Shown here one piece after another: positions 37,193 through 46,132 of a DNA stretch of 64,000 nt. A model generated the notes under the pieces. It saw only the letters and a list, made by a program, of their open reading frames with translations. It had not been told where the DNA came from and did not search any database. The DNA is taken from the NCBI RefSeq assembly GCF_900115775.1, contig NZ_FOXS01000003.1, positions 186,001 through 250,000 of the forward strand, given 5' to 3'. This DNA is from Hymenobacter arizonensis. GTDB taxonomy: Bacteria; Bacteroidota; Bacteroidia; Cytophagales; Hymenobacteraceae. The position numbers and the translations under genes are program-made. The stretch's first letter is position 1. Each line of letters opens with the position of its first letter.

Positions 37193-37395
37193 CCGTGGAA
37201 CCTCACCCCCGGCCCCTCTCCCGCGGAGAGGGGAGCCACGGCGGCGCTAAGCCCTGTTAGTTAAGATTCGCGCCGCTAGCCACTGACTTCGAATACGCTG
37301 CAATCGTGAAAATTAGAATAAACACAGTGAGCTATTTTTTTCAATCATTAGGCTCCCCTCTCCGCGGGAGAGGGGCTGGGGGTGAGGTTCCACGG
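37193..37395. repeat. Palindromic repeat element, copy A of three
   Basis: A 45-bp inverted repeat with one mismatch (37193-37237 and 37351-37395). The core CCCCTCTCCCGCGGAGAGG is shared with copies at 53.8 kb and 60.7 kb. The right arm lies inside the 5' end of the next reading frame. Directly after it, 37398-37426 (GCAAGATGCTTCGCTGCGCT...) resembles another common Hymenobacter repeat motif, so the gene start lies in stacked repeats. Confidence 0.88.
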
Positions 37396-38478
37396 CTGGC
37401 AAGATGCTTCGCTGCGCTCTGCATGACGGCCTTATGCATTGCCATTACTCAATCTGCCTACGCTCAGGAAGACCGTGGCTTCAAAGTCTATCAGTTTCCG
37501 GCCAATATGATTCCCCGCATCGACGGCAAGGCCGACGACTGGGCCACGTTCCCCAAGGAGTACATCGTGGGCACCGACCAGTTGCGTGACGACTCCGGCC
37601 GCTACCCTAAGGCCGATTCCAACAACCTTGATGTGAAGGTGCGGGTGGCCTGGGTAGCGGGCCTCAACCGTCTGTATTTCCTCTACGAAGCTTACGACAA
37701 CTACTGGGATTTCGCCCTGCCCGGCCTGCACCACGACACCTTCGAAATAGTGGTGGACGGCGACCTCTCCGGTGGCCCGCTCACCGCCGAGCTGCACCCC
37801 AACCAGGACCTGCCACTGATGGAGCGTTATTTCTCCTCCCACGGCGTACATGCGCAGAATTACCACATTTTCATGCCCGCCGAGGGCAAGGACTGGGCCC
37901 TGGCCTGGGGCAGCCAGCCCTGGATAAAGCGCTTGCCCTACGCCAACATCGCTTACTCCTACGACTTCCGCCCCGGCCAACCCGGCAAGCTCACGGCCGA
38001 GTTCTGGATTACGCCCTTCGACTACGCCCGGGCAGAGGGGCCCGCCCGTGCCGTAGAATCGGTGCTGACGGAGGGAAAGAAAATTGGCCTTACCTGGGCC
38101 GTGATTGACTACGATGACGAGCGCGACGAAAGCAAAAAAGGCTTCTGGAACTTGTCGAAGAACCACAAGATGTACGGCAATTCCAGCCTGGGTACCGTCT
38201 TCACGCTCCTGCCCCTGGCCGAGCGATACCGGCCGAAACTAGCGGCCCAGTGGTCATTCCAGGTGACGGATATGGCTCGCCGCCAGGTCACATTCACCGA
38301 CGAAAGCCGCGGCCCCATCAAGCGCTGGCACTGGGACTTTGGCGACGGCACCACTTCCACCGAGAAAAGCCCGGTGCACCGCTATAAGGATGCTGGCAAA
38401 TACATCGTGGTGCTGAACGTGGAGGGCCCGGCCGGCAAGGCTCGCATGGCCAAGGTTTGGGACGTGGCCGTGAGGTAA
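37306..38478 (+). CDS. CBM9-like / PKD-domain secreted protein with repeat-derived N-terminus
   Basis: The mature part begins at AQEDRGF. Residues ~60-300 resemble a CBM9/DOMON-like sandwich (IPRIDGKADDWATF, LDVKVRVAWVAGLNRLYFLYEA, DTFEIVVDGDLSGG, GKLTAEFWITPFD). The end is a PKD domain (IKRWHWDFGDGTTSTEKSPV, HRYKDAGKYIVVLNVEG). It is probably a surface glycan-binding protein of the pectin locus. The start is uncertain: a GTG at 37306 reads through the palindromic repeat (GSPLRGRGAGGEV), while the first sensible ATG (37423) leaves only MTALCIAITQSAYAQ as a signal peptide lacking basic residues. The native start may have been replaced by repeat insertion. Confidence 0.75.
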   Translation: MKIRINTVSYFFQSLGSPLRGRGAGGEVPRLARCFAALCMTALCIAITQSAYAQEDRGFKVYQFPANMIPRIDGKADDWATFPKEYIVGTDQLRDDSGRYPKADSNNLDVKVRVAWVAGLNRLYFLYEAYDNYWDFALPGLHHDTFEIVVDGDLSGGPLTAELHPNQDLPLMERYFSSHGVHAQNYHIFMPAEGKDWALAWGSQPWIKRLPYANIAYSYDFRPGQPGKLTAEFWITPFDYARAEGPARAVESVLTEGKKIGLTWAVIDYDDERDESKKGFWNLSKNHKMYGNSSLGTVFTLLPLAERYRPKLAAQWSFQVTDMARRQVTFTDESRGPIKRWHWDFGDGTTSTEKSPVHRYKDAGKYIVVLNVEGPAGKARMAKVWDVAVR

Positions 38479-38501
38479 AAAGTGTGGCCTAAAACACGAG
38501 C

Positions 38502-38987
38502 TTAATTTGACTTGACCACTGGCAGCAAAGCTTCCATTTTCGGAATCATGCTTTTCAAGCCTACCAATAGACTATGGTCAGTTTCGCATACTAACCACTC
38601 ATACTTTTTCGAGACGGGGTAATATTCAAACGAATGGTGTTCGCGCAACACCGATTGTATAGCTTGAATCTTACCTTGAAATAGCCAAGATTTACTTGGG
38701 TCTCGGTCGATGTCGCAAGCGACAAACCAAACCTGCTCCTGTGCATCTATTAGTCGGTGTAAGCACTCATAGGCTTGGCCGTGCTCAAAGAGGATGCTGT
38801 AACGCGGACCTTTAAGGCTTTCCCGCCACCGATTGAAGTGGGTATTGGACGATGTTTTAATAACAAAGGCTGCCTCAATTTTTTGAAACACCGCCGGCCA
38901 CGCGTGAATGCCGACTGCGTCAAACTCCTCAGGAGGAAGTTGCAGCTGTTTTGCCAGTTTGAGGAGGTCATCTTTAAGTGCGGGCAT
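38502..38987 (-). CDS. Small cytosolic protein, DUF6756-like
   Basis: The product (161 aa) has no signal or membrane segment. Features are RWRESLKGPRYSILFEHGQA, YECLHRLIDAQEQVWFVACD, IDRDPSKSWLFQGKI and FEYYPVSKKYEWLVCETDHS. This resembles small SMI1-like or DUF6756 proteins, an assignment I hold weakly. Base composition seems lower in GC than the flanking PUL genes. It is isolated between carbohydrate genes, transcribed toward the CBM9/PKD gene (23-base gap). Confidence 0.6.
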   Translation of the reverse strand: MPALKDDLLKLAKQLQLPPEEFDAVGIHAWPAVFQKIEAAFVIKTSSNTHFNRWRESLKGPRYSILFEHGQAYECLHRLIDAQEQVWFVACDIDRDPSKSWLFQGKIQAIQSVLREHHSFEYYPVSKKYEWLVCETDHSLLVGLKSMIPKMEALLPVVKSN

Positions 38988-39046
38988 GACTTAGCTGTTT
39001 GCATTGGCAAAAAGCAAGTTAGTCAATCACCAACGCAGCGCTCTAT

Positions 39047-40411
39047 TTACTTCAGCGTCTGCACCGAGCTATCATTAATCCCATACGGGTGCTGCTTAAG
39101 CAGCTGAATGGTTTCAGCCCCAGCCAGCAGCACCGGGCCGTAGCCGTGCGCGGCGTATAAGTTGATGGGGCGGTAGTAGTAGAAAGCCGGGTCGAAGCCC
39201 ATGCCGGTGCCCACGCAGGTGCCTGCTACCTGGCCCTGGGCGGTGACTTTGGTGCTCACCGCGTTCCAGGCCAGTAGGGCCATGGGGCCGTAGGCCTTGG
39301 CATCGAGCCAGCCCTGGTTCACGGCGTGCGCAATGGCGTAGGCGTAGATGGCCGTGGCCGAAGTTTCGAGGTAGGAGTCGTTGCGGTCGAGCAGCTGGTG
39401 CCAGAATCCACTGCCCGACTGCCGGGCCGCCAGCCCGCGGGCGTGGGCGCGCAGCAGCTCCAGCACGGCCGGGCGGCCGGGGTGGTCGGCGGGCAGCACG
39501 TCGAGCAGCTCCACTTTGGTGAGCAGGGCCCAGCCGTTGGCCCGGGCCCAATGGAACTCAGGGTGCTCGGCCATGTCTTGCACCCAGCCGTGCATGTAGA
39601 GGCCTTTTTGCTGGTTGAACATGCGCGGGGCAAACTGGGTAATCTGCTTCACGGCCTCGTCGTAGTAGCGGCGCTCACCGGTGAGCTTGCCCATTTGGGC
39701 CAGGGCCGGAATGCTCATGTACAGGTCGTCGAGCCAGAGCGTGTTGGGCTGCGGACGGTTGCGGGCCAGGGTGCCGTCGGGCAGCCGAAACTCCTTGGTC
39801 ATGATGTAAGTCATGAAGTTGTCAATCATGGGCCGAAGGTCGGCTTTAGGGTCCAGGCGCTGAGTTTTAATCATGGCCGCGCAAATGGCGCCGGCATCGT
39901 CGAGGGCCTTGGGGTGCAGCACCGAGCGCACGGGGGTGGGGGCCTCGGGGTTGGCGGTTTGGTAGGCGCGGAAGTAGAGTAACAACTCGCTCAAAAACTT
40001 GAGGCGGCTGGTGGTGTAGGCGGCATACTTGGGGTCGCCGGTGGTTTCGCTGGCCCGCAACATACCGGCGTAGGTCACGCCCCATTCGTAGCTGGTGAGG
40101 CGGAAATCGCCGGACCGAATGATGGCGTCGGGCACGAATTTGCGACGGTCGGTGAGGGTGGCGTTGGTTTTCTTGTCGACCAGCTCGGCGGGTGTGGCCG
40201 TGTTCAGGTAGCTGTATACCCGGTCGAGCACCTGCTTTACTTCCTCGGCTTTTACCTGGCCGTAGGGCACGGGGTAGTCGGGCTTGAGCAGGTGCAGCGG
40301 GGTGGTGGTGTCGTTGGTTTTGGGCGGGGTGGTTTGGGCCAATAGGGGCGTGGCGCTCAGCAGCAGCGCTGGCAGCAATAGTTGTTTGCCAAAGGGGAAA
40401 GAGACGTGCAT
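39047..40411 (-). CDS. GH105/GH88 unsaturated rhamnogalacturonyl hydrolase
   Basis: The product (454 aa) has a signal peptide (LLLPALLLSATPLLAQ). It shows an (alpha/alpha)6 pattern with LTSYEWGVTYAGMLRA, HPKALDDAGAICAAM (catalytic-region Asp), WLDDLYMSIPALAQMG, MHGWVQDM, WARANGWALLTKVELL, SGFWHQLLDRNDSYLETSAT and a C-terminal GMGFDPAFYYYRP. These follow GH105 order. It removes unsaturated galacturonyl residues from the ends made by pectate or rhamnogalacturonan lyases, complementing the PL22 and GH28 products of the neighbouring genes. Confidence 0.88.
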   Translation of the reverse strand: MHVSFPFGKQLLLPALLLSATPLLAQTTPPKTNDTTTPLHLLKPDYPVPYGQVKAEEVKQVLDRVYSYLNTATPAELVDKKTNATLTDRRKFVPDAIIRSGDFRLTSYEWGVTYAGMLRASETTGDPKYAAYTTSRLKFLSELLLYFRAYQTANPEAPTPVRSVLHPKALDDAGAICAAMIKTQRLDPKADLRPMIDNFMTYIMTKEFRLPDGTLARNRPQPNTLWLDDLYMSIPALAQMGKLTGERRYYDEAVKQITQFAPRMFNQQKGLYMHGWVQDMAEHPEFHWARANGWALLTKVELLDVLPADHPGRPAVLELLRAHARGLAARQSGSGFWHQLLDRNDSYLETSATAIYAYAIAHAVNQGWLDAKAYGPMALLAWNAVSTKVTAQGQVAGTCVGTGMGFDPAFYYYRPINLYAAHGYGPVLLAGAETIQLLKQHPYGINDSSVQTLK

Positions 40412-41227
40412 AAAAGAAAGGAAATGGGAAGCAGGAGATTGAAGCGCAACTATTAGCTAGTTGCCTGGCAAGCCTGAACAGCTACCACCACAGAGGGACG
40501 CTTAGCAGCCTGCGGGGGGCTAATGGTGCAGGGTGGGGAAGGTAGCAAGCCCTGCCAGGGGCACCTTCATGTACTTTCGGGTGGTGGCCACATTTGGGCT
40601 TGGCTAGGGCGGGCCGGCTGTAGGCTTTGGCTCCATAAACCTCGACGCTGGTAAGAGCAGCTGGGTTAGCCGGAAGAATATTATTTGAATATTCTACTCT
40701 GATTCAGATGGGGTTGACGCAATTGCGCAGCAACTTGCCCGTGATACATGCCTTCGGGAAGCTGGGTTTGAAGCAAATGCTTTGTGAATGTTTAAGACTC
40801 GCTTTATGCTCGGCAGTAGCTGGATTACAGCTTAATAAGCAGCAGGCAACAGCTGAGGGCAAGCAGATGGCAAAAAGTGGCCTCAGTGGGGTGTAAGCGG
40901 TTTTCAGTAATGCTCGAGCGCTGGAGATAGCCGGGCTGGGAGTGGCCTTAGGCATGGAAAATGAGAATTTTTTAACCCATTTATTGGGGCACGCGCAAGC
41001 ACAAGCGTAGGGCCCAAAATTGCCAATAAGCGCCTATCCATCAGGCGAGCTAATCCACTTGACGTTAGAGGTTTCTTCGTGGTAGGTAAGGCCCAGAAAA
41101 CGCTTAATACCCACGGGCAGCATAACCTTCTGGCACATAAAAAGTATATAACTATGGCCCAAATGGCAGCCAGTGCGCCTCTTGGAGTGCTGCTGTCGGG
41201 CTTTTTCATCACCCTAACACCTTTTAT
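40412..41227. other. Long gene-free interval (~815 bases)
   Basis: Between the divergent GH105 and OmpA genes. Short frames exist on both strands but none has a family motif, a consistent signal peptide or a plausible start. The stretch 40670-40700 and the last ~100 bases are AT-rich and likely hold the promoters. No inverted repeat stands out. Confidence 0.45.
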
Positions 41228-42682
41228 ATGAGACGTTCTCTAACCTCCCTGCTGGTTTTGCTGGGGCTCACACTGGCAGCTGCCCACGAGGGACATGCGC
41301 AAAGTGCCGACCGCAAAACCGCTATCAGCCTCTCTGGTAGTGCTTACCAGTACAAAGGCAACTTCGGTTCGAATTTTTGGAACTGGAGCAACAACAACTA
41401 CGGCCCCGGGTTCGCCGTGAACCGCTACCTAACCTCCGGCCTCGACGTGGGCCTGCACCTTGGCTACGTAGAGCTCAAGGGCAGCCAGAACACTACCAAC
41501 TTCTTTAACACCAACGTGGTGCACGGCAACCTGGCGTTCAAGCTGAAGCTGAACAACGGGTGGGCCTTTAAGGAAGACGCTTTCATTCAGCCCTACTTGC
41601 TGGTGGCACCAGGCCTGACTTACCTCAGCCGCGAAGGCCAGATTCAGGGCCGCAGCAGCAATGGCAACAGCACGCATTTCGACGCCTTTGGTGCCGCCGG
41701 TATCAACTTCCGCATCAGCGATGGGCTGGGCCTGTTCGTTCAAACCGGGCAGCACGTTCCCCTCAGCGCCAACATCGACGGCCAACCCATTCGCGACCAA
41801 AACAGCTTCGACGACCGGTTTCTGCAGCACACCGTGGGCCTGAACATTGCCTTCGGTAAGCCCAAGGACACCGACGGCGACGGCGTGCCCGACCGCAAAG
41901 ACAAGTGCCCCGACACACCCGCTGGCGTGGCCGTGGACCCCAACGGCTGCCCGCTTGACCGCGACGGCGACGGCGTGCCCGACTACCAAGACAAGTGCCC
42001 CGACGAGAAGGGCCTGCCCACCCTGGAAGGCTGCCCCGACCGTGACGGCGATGGCGTGCGCGATGGCGACGACCAGTGCCCCGACACCCCCGGCAAAGTT
42101 GAGCTGCAAGGTTGCCCCGACGCCGACAACGACGGCGTGCGCGACAGCGATGACAAGTGCCCCGACACCCCCGCCGGCACGCAAGTAGATGCCACGGGCT
42201 GCCCGCTGGTGCTCGACCAAGACAACGACGGCGTGCCCGACAACCTTGACAAGTGCCCCGACACCCCCGCCGGTGCCCGCGTCGATGCCAACGGCTGCCC
42301 CCGCGTTGTTAACCCCAAAATCAAGGCCCTAGAAAAGCCAGTTCGCTTCAAGACCAACAGCACTGTTATCGACCCGAGCTCGTTCCCGGCCCTTAACAAA
42401 ATGGTGAAGGCTTTGAAAGACAGCACCGACTATGGCCTGCGCATCATCGGCCACGCCGATAGCCGCGGTACCGATGAGTATAACCAAGGCTTGTCGGAGC
42501 GCCGTGCCGAATCGCTGAAGCGCTACTTCACTAGCCGCGGCGTCGACACCAGCCGCGTTATCACGGAAGGCCGTGGCGAATCGGAGCCAGCTGCACCGAA
42601 CACTTCGCCCGCGAACATGTCACGTAACCGTCGTGCCGAGTTCACGTTCGACTTCTTCACGACACCTGCTCCCCAGCTCTAA
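41228..42682 (+). CDS. OmpA-family protein with beta-barrel, TSP3 repeats and peptidoglycan-binding domain
   Basis: The product (484 aa) has a signal peptide (LTSLLVLLGLTLAAAHEGHAQ). Residues ~28-215 are a porin-like barrel (ISLSGSAYQYKGNFG, LDVGLHLGYVELKG, HTVGLNIAFG). Then come five calcium-binding TSP3 repeats of the form DxDxDGVPDxxDKCPDTPAG. The C-terminal OmpA domain has VRFKTNSTVIDPSSFPALNK, LRIIGHADSRGTDEYNQGLS, RRAESLKRYF and SRNRRAEFTF, with the Asp/Arg that hold diaminopimelate. It anchors the outer membrane to peptidoglycan. An intrinsic terminator follows. Confidence 0.93.
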   Translation: MRRSLTSLLVLLGLTLAAAHEGHAQSADRKTAISLSGSAYQYKGNFGSNFWNWSNNNYGPGFAVNRYLTSGLDVGLHLGYVELKGSQNTTNFFNTNVVHGNLAFKLKLNNGWAFKEDAFIQPYLLVAPGLTYLSREGQIQGRSSNGNSTHFDAFGAAGINFRISDGLGLFVQTGQHVPLSANIDGQPIRDQNSFDDRFLQHTVGLNIAFGKPKDTDGDGVPDRKDKCPDTPAGVAVDPNGCPLDRDGDGVPDYQDKCPDEKGLPTLEGCPDRDGDGVRDGDDQCPDTPGKVELQGCPDADNDGVRDSDDKCPDTPAGTQVDATGCPLVLDQDNDGVPDNLDKCPDTPAGARVDANGCPRVVNPKIKALEKPVRFKTNSTVIDPSSFPALNKMVKALKDSTDYGLRIIGHADSRGTDEYNQGLSERRAESLKRYFTSRGVDTSRVITEGRGESEPAAPNTSPANMSRNRRAEFTFDFFTTPAPQL

Positions 42683-42703
42683 TTAGGGGCTGGTAGGCTA
42701 ACC

Positions 42704-42768
42704 AAAAAGGAGCCTGCTGATTGAGGAAGGGACACGTTCCCTTTCTTAATCAGCAGGCTCCTTTTTTT
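42704..42768. terminator. Strong bidirectional intrinsic terminator
   Basis: AAAAAGGAGCCTGCTGATT (from 42704) pairs with AATCAGCAGGCTCCTTTTTTT (to 42768) and GGAAGGGA pairs with TTCCCTTTC inside. It lies between the OmpA gene and the convergent antiporter gene and has A/T runs on both flanks. Confidence 0.88.
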
Positions 42769-42822
42769 GTGGGCAGATTGCAGGCGGCTCGGCACTGCGT
42801 AGTTGCGGTGCTGGTTTGTTGC

Positions 42823-44106
42823 TTAGCGGCCAGTAGTGTTGGGGGGCGAGGGAGGCGGAAGCAGGGGTGCCTGTAAGGGGCGCCCTTTGCCAAAAAACAA
42901 GGCGTAGAAGCCTGTGATGCGGCGCTTCTCGACCAGGAAAAAGAGCAGCGTGCAAAACACCGTGGTGCCCATGATGACGGCAAACGTCATGGTTTGGATG
43001 GCCGCGCCGTTGGGGATGCCCTGCTGCACGGGCAGGGTGGCCAGCACGGCCGCGCCCAGGCCCTTGGGTATCATAATGCTCATAATGGCCATGTCGAGCT
43101 GCGGCGTTTTGCGGCCGGCCGTGGCCAGCACCACCGGAATGCGCACCAGAAACAGCACCGCCGCCATGCCCACGCCCAGGGCAATGAGGTAGCCGTTGTC
43201 GAGCACGATGGACATGCCCACGTACACGAAGAAAAATGTGCGCAACAGAAAGACAATTTCCGCGAAGAAGTCCTTCTCCGTGGCCGTTAGCTCGACGTGG
43301 CGGGAGGGGAAATACTGGCTTAGCCGGCGCGGCCGGAGCAGGGTAACGTTGGCGAGCGTGATGCTGAAAAACAGCACCGCAATGGGCCCGCTGAAGTTCA
43401 GCATCTCGACCAGCCCGTAAACGATGAAGACGAAGGCGGGCGTCGAAAAGCGGGTTTTGAGTAGCATCGGCACCTGGTTCAGCAGCACCGACCACAGGTA
43501 GCCGCCGCCCACCCCGGCCAGCAGCGCCACCACCAACGATGAGATAATCTGGCTCAGGAGCGTGACGATGTTGAACGACGCGCCGGTGTACACGCTAATG
43601 AGGGCAATGGGAATGGCCAGGGTGAAAATGTCGCTCAGGGCCGACTCCATGACCAGTGTGGTGGAGGTCTGCTCCAGGATATTCACCTTGCGCACCAGCG
43701 TGGTCACCACCGCCGAAGACGTGCCGCCCAAGATGGTGCCCAGAATCAGGGCACTCAGCAGGTCGAGCCCCCCAAACAGCTGGGCCAGTATGGAGACCAC
43801 CAGCGTGGTCACTACAAAGTTGAGCGTGGTGAGGCCCATGGTGCCCCGCAAGGCCGAACGCAATTGCTCAAACCGCACTTCCAGGCCGCTCTCGAACAGG
43901 ATGAACACCAGCACCAAGTTGGAGAACACGCGGCCGGCTCGCCCAAAAGTGGTGGGGTCGATGAGGTGGAACACGGGCCCTAGCAGCATGCCCACCACCA
44001 GCAAGCCCACTACATCGGGGATTTTGGTGCGGTCGAAGAGCTGAGCCAGGTAGTGACCCAGGAAAATCAGAAAGCCAATAAGGATAATTAGGATAGGGGT
44101 AGTCAT
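42823..44106 (-). CDS. Cation:proton antiporter (CPA family)
   Basis: I start at the ATG at 44106 (427 aa); the longer frame would include the terminator at 44292-44326. About 12 TM segments are visible: IPDVVGLLVVGMLLGPVF, FSNLVLVFILFESGLEVRFE, ALILGTILGGTSSAVVTTLV, ESALSDIFTLAIPIALI and PKGLGAAVLATLPV. ESALSD and SSAVVT correspond to conserved CPA (NhaP/KefB-like) membrane motifs. It exchanges Na+ or K+ for H+ across the inner membrane. There is no C-terminal TrkA-type regulatory domain. It lies inside the carbohydrate locus without an obvious functional link. Confidence 0.9.
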   Translation of the reverse strand: MTTPILIILIGFLIFLGHYLAQLFDRTKIPDVVGLLVVGMLLGPVFHLIDPTTFGRAGRVFSNLVLVFILFESGLEVRFEQLRSALRGTMGLTTLNFVVTTLVVSILAQLFGGLDLLSALILGTILGGTSSAVVTTLVRKVNILEQTSTTLVMESALSDIFTLAIPIALISVYTGASFNIVTLLSQIISSLVVALLAGVGGGYLWSVLLNQVPMLLKTRFSTPAFVFIVYGLVEMLNFSGPIAVLFFSITLANVTLLRPRRLSQYFPSRHVELTATEKDFFAEIVFLLRTFFFVYVGMSIVLDNGYLIALGVGMAAVLFLVRIPVVLATAGRKTPQLDMAIMSIMIPKGLGAAVLATLPVQQGIPNGAAIQTMTFAVIMGTTVFCTLLFFLVEKRRITGFYALFFGKGRPLQAPLLPPPSPPNTTGR

Positions 44107-44291
44107 AGCGAGCCCGCGCCCGGGAAAGGAAAGCAGCAAGGTGCGAGCTCGGCAAATTAAGTCGCTCACCGGCAGCAACGGCCCAGGCCAGAACGGCGCG
44201 CGTCGGCATGAGGGGCCCGCGCAGGCCAGTGCGGCCATCTCCATCGCGCCGCCTGCTTGCCCCGGTCGCTCAACAACGCAAGCAACAAAAT

Positions 44292-44326
44292 GCAAAAAGC
44301 CCATTCTGCTTGAACGGGCTTTTTGC
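44292..44326 (-). terminator. Intrinsic terminator of the GH43 gene
   Basis: GCAAAAAGCCC (44292-44302) pairs with GGGCTTTTTGC (44316-44326). On the minus strand it lies ~100 bases past the stop of the GH43 gene and before the antiporter start, so it probably ends the GH43 transcript. Confidence 0.75.
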
Positions 44327-44428
44327 GTGGGTTAAACTTCCCTCAGCTCAGATACAGGCTGCGAAGCTGCTCGAAAATGAATGGCTTGAACAACTCCCTG
44401 CACTGCAGCTTCCAGGTGTTGATAAAAA

Positions 44429-46072
44429 TTATTGAGCTTCACTGTCCAGGGCAAATCGCTCAAACGCGGCCGTGACCGAAGTCGGGCCCTGCGCTATCAC
44501 GCCCACGCGCACGCCCCGGTCCCAGGGCGGGAGAAACTTGCCATCGATGGCGCCATCGTTAGCCAGCGGGTTGGTCCAGGTGGTGCCGTCGGCGCTCCAG
44601 GCGAAGCGGTAGCTGTTGCCGCCGCTCACTTGCATGCGCAGCTGCACGGCTTTGCCGGCCGTGGCGGGCAGGGCCGTTTCGGCCAGCACGCGCTGCTTGC
44701 CGGCGCGCCGCTCCCACAGCCGCAGCTTGCCGCCGCCCGTGGTCAGGGCCAGGGCGTTGTCGGGGTCGCCGTGGGCAGCGAGGCCGGCGGCGGTGCCCGC
44801 GGGCAGGGTGGAGGGGGTCAGCAGTGTGGTAGTGGCCGTGTAGGCCGCCGTGAGGGTGTGGCGCCCGAGGGCCGCGCCTCCTTTGGCGGGGTGGGCGGTG
44901 AGGCGCAGCTGGCCGTTGCTGAGGGCAAATTTGGGCTTGTCTTCAATGGGCCACTGCCAGTCGAGGCCCAGCTTGTCGCCGGTAAACTCGTCGGCAATGG
45001 GGCGGGTGGCTTCGGGGTTGGGCTTGGCGGGCACGCTGGCATTGTCCGTGAATACAGGCCAGTTGTCGTCTTTCCACACAAACTCGCTCAGCACGCCCTG
45101 GCGGCCTACGTTCTCAAAACTGCTGGCGGAGTAGGCGTGGTGCAGCAGAAACCAGCGGCCGTCGAAGCCCTGTGTAACGGTGCCGTGGCCGGGGCAGCGC
45201 CATGCTCCGCTGGCGGTGATGATGGGGTTGCGCGGGTTTTTCTCCCAAGGACCGAGCAGGCTTTTGGCCCGGGCCACACCGGTGCCGTAGGTGCAGGCCG
45301 GCCCGCAGCAGCCGTTGGCCGCGTAAAAAGCATAGTAATAGTCGCCGTGGCGCACCATGCTCACGCCTTCCACCAGGTTGCCCTCCCAGGGCTCGGTGTT
45401 GCGAAACAGCTCGGTTTTAGTGCCCGTGAGGGCGGTGCGGCCTTCGTTCAGCGGCTGGGCCCAGATGGGCGTGGGCTGGTTGATGCTGTTGCCGTCTTCT
45501 TTCCAAATGAGGTAGAGCTTCCCGTTTTCGTCGCGCATGGGGAAGCCGTCAATCGAGCCGGCGGCCTGGGCCACCAGCGGGCCGTGGTCGGTGTAGGGGC
45601 CCTCGGGGCGGTCGGCGCTGGCCACGCCCACGGCTAAGTTGCCGCCCCGCTTGTGCGCCGAATAGAACACGTAAGTCTTGTTGCCCTCTTGGGTGATTTC
45701 GGGGGCCCAGAAGTAGTAGTCGGCCCAGGCCGGAAGCTTGTCCGGAAACACGTGGCCCACGAGCTGCCACTCCGTTAGGTTATCGGATTTCAGCAGAGGA
45801 AAAGCCGGCCCCCAGTTCGACGACGTGGCCGAGGCCCAGTAGGTGTCGCCCACCTTCACCACGGAAGGGTCGGGGAAGTCGCCGGGCATCACCGGGTTCG
45901 CAAAGAGAGCCGGCGCGGGGGCGGCCGTTGCAGCGGCAGCCAGGGCCGTTGTAGCGCTCTCTTTGCTCCCGGTTTCACTCACCTGGGCATCCGTGGGGGT
46001 GCGCTGGCAGGCCACGGCCAGCAAGCTGCTTGTTATTAGTAAAGACTTAAGCGTTGAAGTGGTAAGAGTCAT
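44429..46072 (-). CDS. GH43 lipoprotein with C-terminal beta-sandwich
   Basis: The product (547 aa) has the lipobox SLLAVAC (Cys22). The five-bladed GH43 propeller occupies ~55-350: VMPGDFPDPSVVKVGDTYWA (base Asp), WAPEITQEGNKTYVFYSAHK, AAGSIDGFPMRDENGKLYLI (pKa-modulating Asp), NLVEGVSMVRHGDYYYAFYA (acid Glu), and WRCPGHGTV. The C-terminal ~200 residues (DEFTGDKLGLDWQWPIEDKP ... VTAAFERFAL) are a GH43_C2/DUF1349-like sandwich. The expected activity is beta-xylosidase, galactosidase or alpha-L-arabinofuranosidase on pectin side chains, at the cell surface or periplasm. It is last in the minus-strand run SusC-SusD-GH43-GH43, 60 bases after the previous gene. Confidence 0.88.
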   Translation of the reverse strand: MTLTTSTLKSLLITSSLLAVACQRTPTDAQVSETGSKESATTALAAAATAAPAPALFANPVMPGDFPDPSVVKVGDTYWASATSSNWGPAFPLLKSDNLTEWQLVGHVFPDKLPAWADYYFWAPEITQEGNKTYVFYSAHKRGGNLAVGVASADRPEGPYTDHGPLVAQAAGSIDGFPMRDENGKLYLIWKEDGNSINQPTPIWAQPLNEGRTALTGTKTELFRNTEPWEGNLVEGVSMVRHGDYYYAFYAANGCCGPACTYGTGVARAKSLLGPWEKNPRNPIITASGAWRCPGHGTVTQGFDGRWFLLHHAYSASSFENVGRQGVLSEFVWKDDNWPVFTDNASVPAKPNPEATRPIADEFTGDKLGLDWQWPIEDKPKFALSNGQLRLTAHPAKGGAALGRHTLTAAYTATTTLLTPSTLPAGTAAGLAAHGDPDNALALTTGGGKLRLWERRAGKQRVLAETALPATAGKAVQLRMQVSGGNSYRFAWSADGTTWTNPLANDGAIDGKFLPPWDRGVRVGVIAQGPTSVTAAFERFALDSEAQ

Positions 46073-46132
46073 ATTTTCAATTGGAAAACAAGGTGCTTAG
46101 CAGAGTTTGTCAAAGCAAAGGCAAGAGTGGCG

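Noticed and set aside
40704..41212. Two short minus-strand frames in the 40.4-41.2 kb gap
   Set aside because: No motif, no convincing signal peptide, and they overlap each other.
41860..42310. Regular ~100-base repeats that could look like an array
   Set aside because: They are in-frame TSP3 repeats of the OmpA protein, not CRISPR repeats with unique spacers.
44107..44304. N-terminal extension of the antiporter
   Set aside because: It would read through an intrinsic terminator and adds no membrane segment; the ATG at 44106 begins the first TM helix.
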